Source of the DNA: Bacteriovorax sp. BSW11_IV | Lineage (GTDB): Bacteria > Bdellovibrionota > Bacteriovoracia > Bacteriovoracales > Bacteriovoracaceae | Direction: 5' to 3' | NCBI RefSeq assembly: GCF_000447755.1 | Contig: NZ_AUNE01000058.1 | Location: 36,561-100,560 of the forward strand | DNA length: 64,000 nucleotides | Part shown: positions 1-7,693 of the stretch, piece after piece | Position numbering within the stretch: position 1 is the first letter of the stretch | Layout of the letters: each line of letters starts with the position of its first letter | Translations under genes and position numbers: made by a program | Notes under the pieces: generated by a model | The model's database searches: none | The model's input: only the letters and a program-made list of their open reading frames with translations | Told to the model about the DNA's origin: nothing

Positions 1-732
1 AGATTAGAGAAAAAAACGGTGGTCTTTTTAGATGAAGTTCAAAATGTTTTTTTATCTCGCTCTGGAGGATTTGAGGCCTATAACGAGCTAATAAATCTTG
101 TGAATCTTGGGACAAAAAATATATTTTGGTGCTTTTCTTTCAATCGTTATAGTTGGATTTACTTAGATAGGGCCTTTGGAAGAAATCAGTTTTTCAGAAA
201 TGTTTTTGCCTTATCAGGTTGGTCTGATGAGAGAATTAAAGAGCTTATTATGAAACGTCATAATAAGACCGATTATAAATTGTCTTTTGATTTTCTCATT
301 AGCGCCACAAATGGAAGTGAAGAAATTGATAGTTATGCTTCCATTGAATCCCGTTTTTTTAAACTTCTATGGGAGCTCTCTAACGGAAACCCTCGATGCG
401 CAATCTCTCTATGGGTTTCAGCCCTGAGAAAAAGAGGAGAGAAGTCATTTGTCGTAAATGTTCCCAAACTCTACGATGGTGATGAATTAATGGGTCTTTC
501 TGATGATACGCTCTTTGTTTTGGCAGAGGTCTTAAAGCATGAAAACCTCTCAGCGAAGGAAATTACATTAACAACATATTTACCAATAGGTCTTGTACGC
601 AATGCTATTAAAGTCGCCTCTGAAGGGGGGCTACTCTATAAAGACACAAGAGGGCGTTTTATGCTCGATATCTTGAGTCAGTACAGTATTATTAAATTTT
701 TAAAGTCAAAGAATTTCATCTATGGAAACTAA
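1..732 (+). CDS. AAA-type ATPase, C-terminal part (truncated by window start)
   Basis: The reading frame is open from base 1, so the true start and the Walker A motif lie upstream of the window. The first visible residues form a Walker B-like strand (VVFLDEVQN, Asp-Glu for Mg and hydrolysis). The next about 140 residues look like the remainder of an AAA/STAND-like ATPase domain. The C-terminal about 60 residues (LSAKEITLTTYLPIGLVRNA onward) resemble a winged-helix module. The gene overlaps the next one, an MscS channel, by 11 bases, so the two are probably co-translated. An ATPase that works with the channel is an inference from this overlap. I do not recognise the precise family. Confidence 0.7.
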   Translation, partial: RLEKKTVVFLDEVQNVFLSRSGGFEAYNELINLVNLGTKNIFWCFSFNRYSWIYLDRAFGRNQFFRNVFALSGWSDERIKELIMKRHNKTDYKLSFDFLISATNGSEEIDSYASIESRFFKLLWELSNGNPRCAISLWVSALRKRGEKSFVVNVPKLYDGDELMGLSDDTLFVLAEVLKHENLSAKEITLTTYLPIGLVRNAIKVASEGGLLYKDTRGRFMLDILSQYSIIKFLKSKNFIYGN

Positions 733-1549
733 TTCAGAAAAAAGCGTTCTCTATGTTTTAGACATTTTGAAGATTGATAAAATCATCATGTTTGCATTGG
801 CCATTTTTGCCATTGTGCTCTTTGTGAGACTACTCAACCACTGGTCTATATATGTGCAGAAGAAGTTTTCATCTAAGAGATTAATGATCTTACAAGTTAC
901 AACTATCATCTCATTCATTGCATATCTTTTTGGCTCAGTTGGTTTTTTCTATATAATATTTGAGCCCACAAAAGAAATTATGGTGGCAGTTGGTGGTACT
1001 GCGGCCGTAGCTTTCGGTTTTGCTCTAAAGGATCTCGTTGGTTCTGTTATTGCTGGTTTCATTTTATTATTTGATCGTCCATTTCAAGTGGGAGATCGTG
1101 TTGAATTTGATAGCTATTACGGTGAAATTAAGAGTATTGGCCTACGAACAGTTCGTTTACAGACCTTAGATGATAATCAGATTACAATTCCAAATTTAAA
1201 ATTTTTATCTGACTGTGTATCAAGTGGAAATACTGGTGCCCTAGATATGATGATTGTTAGCACTTTTTATGTTTCCATTTTTGAAGACTTATCAAAGGTC
1301 AAAGACATCCTCTATGAAGTCGTTATCACAAGTCGATTCGCTTATCTCGAAAAGAATGTTTCTATTGCGTTTGAAGAGATCGCCATTTCAAATACTTTTG
1401 CCATCAAAGTTGGGGTAAAGGCCTATGTTTTAGATGTAAAATATGAAAAGGCCTTCCAAAGTGATGTGGTTTCCCGTGGTAATTTGGAGCTCAATAATCA
1501 TGGCATAAAAAGGCCAATATTGCCTCAAGTTCAAGGCGAGAGCGTATAA
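722..1549 (+). CDS. MscS family small-conductance mechanosensitive channel
   Basis: This is a 275-residue inner-membrane channel, close to the 286 residues of E. coli MscS. Hydrophobic segments lie at about 20-38, 55-80 and 85-118. The third carries the Gly/Ala-rich pore helix (GGTAAVAFGFALKDLVGSVI). A soluble beta domain follows (RPFQVGDRVEF, then GEIKSIGLRTVRLQTLDDNQ and IPN), the signature of the MscS vestibule. The family opens on membrane tension and releases solutes during hypo-osmotic shock. The ATG lies inside the 3' end of the upstream ATPase gene with no strong ribosome site of its own, so translation is probably coupled. Confidence 0.93.
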   Translation: METNSEKSVLYVLDILKIDKIIMFALAIFAIVLFVRLLNHWSIYVQKKFSSKRLMILQVTTIISFIAYLFGSVGFFYIIFEPTKEIMVAVGGTAAVAFGFALKDLVGSVIAGFILLFDRPFQVGDRVEFDSYYGEIKSIGLRTVRLQTLDDNQITIPNLKFLSDCVSSGNTGALDMMIVSTFYVSIFEDLSKVKDILYEVVITSRFAYLEKNVSIAFEEIAISNTFAIKVGVKAYVLDVKYEKAFQSDVVSRGNLELNNHGIKRPILPQVQGESV

Positions 1550-1558
1550 ATTAGATTT

Positions 1559-1594
1559 CCTAATAATTGCTCTGCTAGAAACCAATTGATTAGG
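1559..1594 (+). terminator. possible hairpin after the MscS gene
   Basis: CCTAATAATTG at 1559-1569 can pair with CAATTGATTAGG at 1583-1594 with a single bulge, ten bases after the MscS stop. There is no good T-run behind it, so it may be a weak terminator or just a 3'-end stabiliser. The rest of the gap up to the kinase gene holds one perfect 12-base palindrome, AAATGGCCATTT at 1694-1705, of unknown meaning. Confidence 0.3.
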
Positions 1595-1729
1595 ATACTA
1601 CTATCTAGATTTCTTGATGAAGATGTAAAAAAGTATATGAGGTTTTACTCTTTTTGTTTTTAAGCATAAATTGGCTTATTATTTTAAGTTATCAAATGGC
1701 CATTTTTATAAATGAGATAAGAAGGGAAG

Positions 1730-3070
1730 ATGAATATTAACCTCAATTTAGTAGGTGAATTCAAAGATAAGGTTAGTGAATCTTATTTCCAGAATGAACT
1801 CTGGAAGAAGAATAAGCACTATACTTTTCTTTCTTACTTCCTATGCTGCCTCTTCTTTCTTTTCGCAGGGATTCTAGGCGATTATCAGCGCCCCTTTTAC
1901 TTTGGTAGTGCCAACGATCTTTCTGTCATCAGAATTGTATTACTTGTTTTTTCGATAGTGTTCTTCATTGTTGAACGCAATAGTGTCACTCGCCCAAAGT
2001 TTCTTGAGTGGTGGTTAGGCACAATGAAGATAACTTCAACTCTTGTTATTCTTATTTTAACGATTTGGACTAAGGGGACAAGCTTAACTCTTCTTCCAGG
2101 AATTATGATGATGGTCGGTTCATTTTTTATGATTCTACCCGGTCGTATTCATTCAACAGTTTTTTGCGCCATCATTTTATTTTTAACATTTACCTTTTTC
2201 CAAGAACCAACGGCAACTTTTGGATTTCAACTGCATCGCTATATGATTTTCATGCTTTTTGCGATTGAAGTTCTATTATTGTTTTTCAAAATTAAATCAG
2301 ACTCTTTATTGCGTCGTGAATTTATGACAAATCTCAATTTAGAAGAAGTCAATTTGGCCAAGGATAAAATTCTTGCGACTCTTGCTCACGATATTCGCAA
2401 TCCTCTTTCAATCATTCAAATGCGCTCTGAGAGGTCATTAAAACGTGCAAATAATATTAATGATGAAATGATCATTAAGGACCAAAACTCAATTATGGTT
2501 TCTATTCGCAATATCGATTCGCTCATTAAAGAGCTTCTTGATTGGGCCTTAACTGAATTAACACATGGTAGTTTGGTATTAAAAAGTGCCTCAGTGAAAT
2601 CGACCATCAAACATGCCATCGACTTTTTAGATGAAAGCATTATGGATAAAGGAATCGTTTTAAAGTTTGATGCTGAAGATTGTGTTTTCGAACATGATCC
2701 AAAAATGCTTGCGACTTGTGTGCGCAATATTGTTTCAAATGCGATTAAATTTTCTCCCTCAAAAAGTTGTATAAGTGTGCGTGGTATGGCCAAAGATTCG
2801 GCCCGCTATATAATTGAGATTCAAGATGAAGGTAACGGCATCTCTCATGAAGTTATGGAAAAGATTCTTTCTGGTTCATTAACTATTTCTCAAAAAGGTG
2901 AACGTGGTGAAAAAGGGGTGGGTTTAGGCCTAAAGTTGGTCCTAAATGTCATCAAAAGGCATCGTGGGAAGATGGAAATTGAGTCTGAAAGGGGGAAGGG
3001 GACGACCTTTCGACTTGTCCTGCCTTTAGAGAACCTTCGTAAAAACATAGGGTTATCGGAAATAGTATAA
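1730..3070 (+). CDS. membrane-bound sensor histidine kinase (orphan)
   Basis: A 446-residue histidine kinase. The first about 190 residues contain six or so hydrophobic segments with almost no periplasmic loop, so the sensor is probably membrane-embedded. The HisKA dimerisation helix follows (ATLAHDIRNPLS, phospho-acceptor H220). The HATPase domain shows the N box (CVRNIVSNAIKFSPS), the G1 box (DEGNGIS) and the G2 box (GEKGVGLGLKLV). All catalytic boxes look intact. No response regulator gene lies next to it, so its partner must be elsewhere. GAAGGG just upstream of the ATG could serve as ribosome site. The stimulus cannot be read from the sequence. Confidence 0.92.
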   Translation: MNINLNLVGEFKDKVSESYFQNELWKKNKHYTFLSYFLCCLFFLFAGILGDYQRPFYFGSANDLSVIRIVLLVFSIVFFIVERNSVTRPKFLEWWLGTMKITSTLVILILTIWTKGTSLTLLPGIMMMVGSFFMILPGRIHSTVFCAIILFLTFTFFQEPTATFGFQLHRYMIFMLFAIEVLLLFFKIKSDSLLRREFMTNLNLEEVNLAKDKILATLAHDIRNPLSIIQMRSERSLKRANNINDEMIIKDQNSIMVSIRNIDSLIKELLDWALTELTHGSLVLKSASVKSTIKHAIDFLDESIMDKGIVLKFDAEDCVFEHDPKMLATCVRNIVSNAIKFSPSKSCISVRGMAKDSARYIIEIQDEGNGISHEVMEKILSGSLTISQKGERGEKGVGLGLKLVLNVIKRHRGKMEIESERGKGTTFRLVLPLENLRKNIGLSEIV

Positions 3071-3159
3071 AAAAATATTTTTTTTACGATGAAATATCCT
3101 CTACCCGCATCAAATAGATTATGATACTTAAGTATTGTTTCTTTTTCTGTGAGGCGAAA

Positions 3160-3246
3160 AGGTCATACCGACCTGAAAATTTAAGTAACTAATCTAATAA
3201 AAATTCCATTACATTTTTTATATAAACTTTTTCCCTATTGGGAAAA
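3160..3246 (+). promoter_or_regulatory. structured 5' region of the RRM protein gene: two perfect small hairpins
   Basis: The 209-base gap before the RRM gene holds two perfect inverted repeats. AGGTC at 3160-3164 pairs with GACCT at 3170-3174. TTTTCCC at 3229-3235 pairs with GGGAAAA at 3240-3246 around a TATT loop. The second ends about 33 bases before the start codon. They could be RNA structures in the leader, for instance sites of autoregulation by the encoded RNA-binding protein; that role is inference. No convincing promoter could be fixed. Confidence 0.4.
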
Positions 3247-3279
3247 GATAAATAACGAGTTTGTTTTTAAGGAGCAACA

Positions 3280-3582
3280 ATGAGCGCAAAAATTTATGTA
3301 GGTAACCTTTCTTATTCAGTTGACGATGCACAACTTACTGAGTTGTTCTCTCAATTCGGGACTGTAAAGTCTGCAAAGGTTATCAAAGATCGTGAAACTG
3401 GTCGCGCCAAAGGTTTCGCGTTTGTAGAAATGTCTTCTGCTGATGAAGCACAAGAAGCTATTTCTGAACTAGATGGTAAAGAGTCTTTCGGTCGCAATCT
3501 TAAAGTTAATGAAGCTAAAGATGACGATCGTCCAAAAAGATCTTTCAACGGTCCAAAAAGAAATTTTTCTGAAAGAAGATAA
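3280..3582 (+). CDS. RRM-domain RNA-binding protein
   Basis: A 100-residue single-RRM protein like those of cyanobacteria and many Proteobacteria. RNP2 is KIYVGNLSY near the N-terminus, RNP1 is RAKGFAFVEM near residue 45, and the C-terminal tail is short and basic (RPKRSFNGPKRNFSERR). Such proteins bind single-stranded RNA and are often cold-induced. A good ribosome site (AAGGAG) precedes the ATG, and a strong terminator follows directly, so it is a monocistronic unit. The long leader with hairpins suggests post-transcriptional control. The RNA targets are unknown. Confidence 0.95.
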   Translation: MSAKIYVGNLSYSVDDAQLTELFSQFGTVKSAKVIKDRETGRAKGFAFVEMSSADEAQEAISELDGKESFGRNLKVNEAKDDDRPKRSFNGPKRNFSERR

Positions 3583-3591
3583 TATCTAAGA

Positions 3592-3617
3592 GGGTCGGCC
3601 AGTCCGGCCCTTTTTTT
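3592..3617 (+). terminator. intrinsic terminator of the RRM gene
   Basis: GGGTCGG at 3592-3598 pairs with CCGGCCC at 3604-3610 (one G-T wobble) around a five-base loop, followed by seven Ts at 3611-3617. Confidence 0.9.
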
Positions 3618-3706
3618 AATGATAGCTTAAATCTATCATTTCGTTTCAAAAGTAATAATATCTATAAATCGAATCTTAGTTCACAATAAGTCCAGTGGAG
3701 GATTTT

Positions 3707-4414
3707 ATGAAGACAACAAGATTTGATTCAAACTCAAGAGGTCACGCCAATCACGGTTGGTTAGAGGCCAGACATACCTTTAGCTTCGCAAACTATTACA
3801 ACCCTAAGAGAATGGGCTTTGGTGCCCTGAGAGTTCTCAATGACGATATTATAGCTCCTAAAATGGGTTTTGGGCTTCACCCCCACAGCAATATGGAGAT
3901 CATTTCAATTCCTTTGGCCGGCTCTCTTGCACACGCCGATAGTATGGGTCACGAGAAAGTTATCCGTAAAGGTGAGGTTCAAGTTATGTCTGCGGGAACA
4001 GGAATAGTTCACAGTGAGTACAACCACTCACATCAAGAAAATGTCAATTTATTGCAAATTTGGGTTCTGCCTAGAGACATAAATGTTGAGCCCCGTTATG
4101 ATCAAAGGGAGTTTTCTTTAGAGCAAAGAAAGAACAAATGGCAACTTGTTGTTTCGCCAGATGGCCGTGACAACAGTTTGATGGTTCACCAAGATACTTT
4201 CTTTTCTTTAACAGAATTAGATGCTCAAACTGAAATCAATTACAGTTCACCCGTTTCTGGGCTTGGAACTTATGTTTTTGTAATTAGTGGTAATATTGAA
4301 CTTCTTGGGGAAGAACTCGACAATAGAGATGCTTTATCGATTGAAGGGACCCAAGAACTAAAAATAAAAGCAAATGAAAAAAGTGAAATTCTAATTATAA
4401 ATGTACCTATTTAA
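3707..4414 (+). CDS. pirin family protein (YhhW-like)
   Basis: A bicupin of the pirin family. From the ATG at 3707 the metal ligands expected from E. coli YhhW line up as H58, H60 (GLHPHSNMEI), H102 and E104 (GTGIVHSEYN). YhhW has quercetin dioxygenase activity in vitro, but the natural substrate of most bacterial pirins is unknown. The ATG at 3707 is preferred over an in-frame GTG at 3695 because GGAGG at 3697-3701 is well spaced for it. The stop codon is followed after ten bases by the yceI start, so the two genes form an operon. Confidence 0.93.
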   Translation: MKTTRFDSNSRGHANHGWLEARHTFSFANYYNPKRMGFGALRVLNDDIIAPKMGFGLHPHSNMEIISIPLAGSLAHADSMGHEKVIRKGEVQVMSAGTGIVHSEYNHSHQENVNLLQIWVLPRDINVEPRYDQREFSLEQRKNKWQLVVSPDGRDNSLMVHQDTFFSLTELDAQTEINYSSPVSGLGTYVFVISGNIELLGEELDNRDALSIEGTQELKIKANEKSEILIINVPI

Positions 4415-4424
4415 GGAGATTAAA

Positions 4425-4961
4425 ATGAAAAGGTTATTTGTATTAATTGCAGCGATGGCTTCTCTTACAGCATTTGGTGCTGATGTTGATGTAAAAAACA
4501 GTGTTTTCCAATGGACAGGAAAAAAAGTAACTGGACAACATACGGGAAAAATCTTTCTTAAAAGCGGAAGTGTTGAAGTTGAAAAAGAAAAGTTAACAGG
4601 CGGATCATTTGTTATTGATGTAAATACAGTAACTGTTGAAGACCTATCTGGTGAATGGAAAGATAAATTTCTTACTCACATGAAAAGCCCGGACTTTTTT
4701 ACTGTAGATAAATTTCCTGAAGCAAAACTTGTTATCAAGTCTGTGAAAGGAAATGATGTTACTGCTGATTTAACAATCAAAGGGAAAACAAACCCAGTTA
4801 ACTTCAAATACAAAAAAGATGGAAATGCATTTTCTGGAACTCTCGTTTTTGATAGAACAAAATTTGATATGGTTTACGGTTCGGGAGACTTCTTCAAAGG
4901 TCTTGGCGATAAGATGATCTATAATGATGTTTCACTTGAATTTAAAGTCGTAACAAAATAA
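4425..4961 (+). CDS. yceI: YceI family periplasmic lipid-binding protein
   Basis: A secreted 178-residue protein with a typical signal peptide (MKRLFVLIAAMASLTAFGA). The mature part starts with the YceI-type strand (FQWTGKKVTGQHTGKI) and carries the family motifs LTGGSFVIDVNTVTVEDL and DFFTVDKFPEAKL. YceI proteins form a lipocalin-like barrel that binds isoprenoid-type lipids. AAGGAG at 4413-4418, right at the pirin stop, fixes the ATG at 4425. A strong terminator follows. Confidence 0.95.
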   Translation: MKRLFVLIAAMASLTAFGADVDVKNSVFQWTGKKVTGQHTGKIFLKSGSVEVEKEKLTGGSFVIDVNTVTVEDLSGEWKDKFLTHMKSPDFFTVDKFPEAKLVIKSVKGNDVTADLTIKGKTNPVNFKYKKDGNAFSGTLVFDRTKFDMVYGSGDFFKGLGDKMIYNDVSLEFKVVTK

Positions 4962-4967
4962 ATAAGG

Positions 4968-4991
4968 AAGGCCACTTTTGTGGCCTTTTTT
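4968..4991 (+). terminator. terminator of the pirin-yceI unit
   Basis: AAGGCCAC at 4968-4975 pairs with GTGGCCTT at 4980-4987 around TTTT and runs into a T-tract. It lies between the converging yceI and LysR genes. The opposite strand has only a weak T-rich tail. Confidence 0.9.
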
Positions 4992-4992
4992 A

Positions 4993-5880
4993 TTAATCAA
5001 ATACATATTTCTTTTCTTCTAAATATTCTAAAAATGCTCTAGTTTTCGATGAAAGAAACTCTCTAGAAGGATAAATTGCATATAGGGGAACATCTCCCGC
5101 TTGCCAGTCTGTCATAACTTTATTCAAAGGCCCATTTTTGAAATCAGATTGAAACATAAAGTTTGGTAGCAAACCAATGCCAACTCCATTAATAATTGCA
5201 TTACGAATGATCAGAAGATTGTTTGCCCCAAGACGCGGATTTTTTATCAAGAGCTGACATTCTTCTTCTCCATTTTTTAATTTCACATCTTTAGCGTGGA
5301 GACTCATATTAGTTACCCATGGCAGAGACTCTAATTCTTTGGGGTGCTTCATTTGTTTTATTTTTTTAGCGAAATCGTTATTGGCAACAATTGAAAATTT
5401 ACCAAGGCCAACTTGTTTACAGATAAGATTTGAGTTTTGAATTTTCCCTGGCCTTAGGGCCAAATCAAACCTTTCTTTAACGATATCTTTTTTAATCGTA
5501 GAGATGTCTAAGTCAATTTGGATGTCGGGATATTTTTTGAGAAAGCCTGGGATGATTTCAAATGAAACAAATTGTCCTAATGCAATGGCGGTCGTAATTC
5601 TAAGTCTTCCTTGGGGTGCACTGTTTAGTGATTGCACCGCCATCTTTGCATCATTGAGACCATCCATTAAATTATGTGTTCTTTCGTAAAAAGCTCGACC
5701 CTCTTCGGTCAAAGAAAGTGAACGGGTGGTTCTGTTAAGGAGCTTAACTTCGAGAGCTTTTTCGAGATTGGCGATGCGACGACTGACAAGAGACTTTTGT
5801 AATCTCAATGATTCAGCTGCTTTAGTAAAGCTTCCATACTCAAGGAGCTTCACAAATAAATAAACATCATTCAAGTCCAT
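4993..5880 (-). CDS. LysR family transcriptional regulator
   Basis: A 295-residue LysR-type regulator of the CrgA/DhcR-like subgroup. The N-terminal winged helix (GSFTKAAESLRLQKSLVSRR, then LNRTTRSLSLTEEG) is followed by a substrate-binding-like effector domain. The minus-strand ATG at 5880 is chosen because GGGAGG at 5885-5890 sits just upstream; an in-frame start 12 bases earlier has no such support. It is divergent from a MATE exporter. Its own promoter -10 lies inside a palindrome at 5891-5912, so it probably represses itself and controls the exporter. The inducer is unknown. Confidence 0.93.
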   Translation of the reverse strand: MDLNDVYLFVKLLEYGSFTKAAESLRLQKSLVSRRIANLEKALEVKLLNRTTRSLSLTEEGRAFYERTHNLMDGLNDAKMAVQSLNSAPQGRLRITTAIALGQFVSFEIIPGFLKKYPDIQIDLDISTIKKDIVKERFDLALRPGKIQNSNLICKQVGLGKFSIVANNDFAKKIKQMKHPKELESLPWVTNMSLHAKDVKLKNGEEECQLLIKNPRLGANNLLIIRNAIINGVGIGLLPNFMFQSDFKNGPLNKVMTDWQAGDVPLYAIYPSREFLSSKTRAFLEYLEEKKYVFD

Positions 5881-5890
5881 AGACCCTCCC

Positions 5891-5912
5891 ATTGTCCTAA
5901 TTATAGGACAAT
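5891..5912. promoter_or_regulatory. palindromic operator overlapping the LysR gene promoter
   Basis: Perfect 9-base arms ATTGTCCTA (5891-5899) and TAGGACAAT (5904-5912) flank a four-base centre. Read on the minus strand the centre contains a consensus TATAAT (5900-5905), 20 bases before the LysR start and just upstream of GGGAGG. A TATACT at 5954-5959 on the plus strand may be the -10 of the MATE gene. The layout suggests autorepression by LysR, which is inference. Confidence 0.65.
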
Positions 5913-5984
5913 GAGTTTTATTTTAAAGCATTTATTTCAGTATCTGAAACTAATATACTAGTAATGTTGCTATGGAGGCCTACC

Positions 5985-7322
5985 TTGAAAGCTAAACTCA
6001 CTACAGGCAATGAAGTGAAACATCTTTTGAATCTCTCTCTACCCATGATGGTAGGCATCCTCGCAATATTCGGGTTTAACCTGGTTGATACGTATTTTGT
6101 CGGTCAGCTTGGTAGCACTGAGCTGGCCGCCATCTCTTTTACCTTTCCAGTCGTATCCATTTTAGGAAGTATCGCTTTTGGCCTAGGCCTTGGTGTTACA
6201 AGTCTTATTTCCCGTGCAATTGGCAGGGGGGATCACGAGTATGTAAAAGAGATTGCAACAGATGGATTGTCCCTCGCTTTTTTAACGATTACAGTTGTCA
6301 GCGTAATTTGTTACTTCAACATTGATCCTATTTTTAGACTTCTCGGTGCTAGTGATGAGCTTCTTCCCTATATTCGCGACTACATGGAAATTTGGTTTTT
6401 CACGATGCTCTTTGTTGTCGTACCAATGGTAGGCAATGGGGCCATTAGAGCAACAGGAAATACAAAATTTCCCGCTATCATTATGATCGCTGCTGGAGTG
6501 ATTAACTTTATTCTCGATCCGATTATGATTTTTGGACTTTATGGAATGCCGAGAATGGAGTTGCAAGGGGCCGCTCTTGCGACTGTGATTTCACGCTTTT
6601 TTTCTATGTGTGCAGCTATTTTCTTTTTGCACTATAAACTCAAGATGTTAACGAATCCGTTTCGTCAATTCTCTAGTGTTCTTAAAAACTGGCGCGCCAT
6701 TTTAGACCTTGGGATTCCAGGGGCCCTAAATAATGCTATTATTCCGCTTTCGCTTGGATTTATCACAAGACTTGTATCGGCCCATGGTAATGACGCCGTG
6801 GCAGGTTTTGGTGTGGCCACACGAATTGAATCTTTCATTATGATTTGTATTATTGGGGTGGCAGCGAGTTTGTCTCCCTTTATTGGCCAAAATTGGGGAG
6901 CAAGAGAATTTGCTCGTATTGAAAAGGCCATGCTGACTTCAAATATTTTTGCTTTCTTGTGGTCTATATTTGCTTTTGGTGTTTTCTATATTTTCTCAGG
7001 TCCGATTGTGGCCGCTTTCTCTCAAAGTGCGGCCGTTCAAAATGTGGCGAAGTTTTATTTAGAAATTATGATTTTGACCTTCATTTTTGCAGGCATCATG
7101 CTCAATATAAATTCTTCATTTAATGCGATTGGTCGACCAAAGGTTTCACTAGTTCTGACCCTTGTAAGGATTGGAATTCTTTATGTGCCTCTGGCCTATA
7201 TCCTAGACAGCTTTTTCAGTGAGAAGGGGATTTTTGTTGCTGGGGCCCTAGCAAATGTCCTTGTTGGTCTAGGGGCCATGGTTGTTTATAAGAATAAATT
7301 TTTTAACAGTAGGACTTTGTAG
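5985..7322 (+). CDS. MATE family multidrug/toxin efflux transporter
   Basis: A 445-residue inner-membrane exporter with about 12 hydrophobic segments. It has the MATE hallmarks near the N-terminus (LSLPMMVGILAIFGFNLVDT, VGQLGSTELAAISF) and a repeat of the same fold in the second half. MATE proteins expel cationic drugs or metabolites using Na+ or H+ gradients. A TTG at 5985 with GGAGG at 5974-5978 is the likelier start. The in-frame ATG at 5964 lies only five bases after a candidate -10 box (5954-5959), so it would sit at or upstream of the transcription start. Divergence from LysR suggests inducible export. Confidence 0.9.
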   Translation: MKAKLTTGNEVKHLLNLSLPMMVGILAIFGFNLVDTYFVGQLGSTELAAISFTFPVVSILGSIAFGLGLGVTSLISRAIGRGDHEYVKEIATDGLSLAFLTITVVSVICYFNIDPIFRLLGASDELLPYIRDYMEIWFFTMLFVVVPMVGNGAIRATGNTKFPAIIMIAAGVINFILDPIMIFGLYGMPRMELQGAALATVISRFFSMCAAIFFLHYKLKMLTNPFRQFSSVLKNWRAILDLGIPGALNNAIIPLSLGFITRLVSAHGNDAVAGFGVATRIESFIMICIIGVAASLSPFIGQNWGAREFARIEKAMLTSNIFAFLWSIFAFGVFYIFSGPIVAAFSQSAAVQNVAKFYLEIMILTFIFAGIMLNINSSFNAIGRPKVSLVLTLVRIGILYVPLAYILDSFFSEKGIFVAGALANVLVGLGAMVVYKNKFFNSRTL

Positions 7323-7382
7323 TTTCCCAATCCCTTGAAATTTGCTATCAGTGTTTAAATTTCTTTTATGGAAGGAGCATTG

Positions 7383-7589
7383 ATGAAAGATTTTAGTGAT
7401 TTAAGCGAATGGAGCCCAAAGAGATTGAGAACTCTTCGCAACAATCTAAATAACAGAATTGAAACGTTTAAGAATAATCCAAATAACCCAAAAGCACTTC
7501 AACCAAGTCACGCGCTTTATGGTATGGAAGAAGGCGAGTGCCAAGAGCTTCTTAAAAAAGTAAGAGAATTACTTCTTAAATTAAAATAA
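7383..7589 (+). CDS. small hypothetical protein, 68 residues
   Basis: I do not recognise this gene. It encodes a short, charged, probably helical cytoplasmic protein with an Arg/Asn-rich N-terminal half (RLRTLRNNLNNRIETFKNNP) and a Lys/Leu-rich C-terminal helix (ECQELLKKVRELLLKLK). The ATG at 7383 is preferred to one 15 bases earlier because GGAAGGAG precedes it at good spacing. It has its own terminator, so it is expressed as a single unit between the MATE and helicase genes. No signal peptide or membrane segment is visible. Confidence 0.7.
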   Translation: MKDFSDLSEWSPKRLRTLRNNLNNRIETFKNNPNNPKALQPSHALYGMEEGECQELLKKVRELLLKLK

Positions 7590-7609
7590 GGTCCAAAGTT
7601 GGACCTTTT
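7588..7609 (+). terminator. terminator of the 68-residue protein gene
   Basis: GGTCCA at 7590-7595 pairs with TGGACC at 7600-7605, followed by TTTT. The stem touches the stop codon. Confidence 0.85.
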
Positions 7610-7693
7610 CTATACTCTCGATTCAATTGTTCTAAAAATGTTCTCATTATTCACATTTTCATTATAATAAAAGGGATAGACTAAGGAGTCCCA

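Noticed and set aside
722..732. Possible frameshifted fusion of ATPase and MscS
   Set aside because: Each gene has a complete end or start and the overlap is typical of coupled genes; no sign of a fusion.
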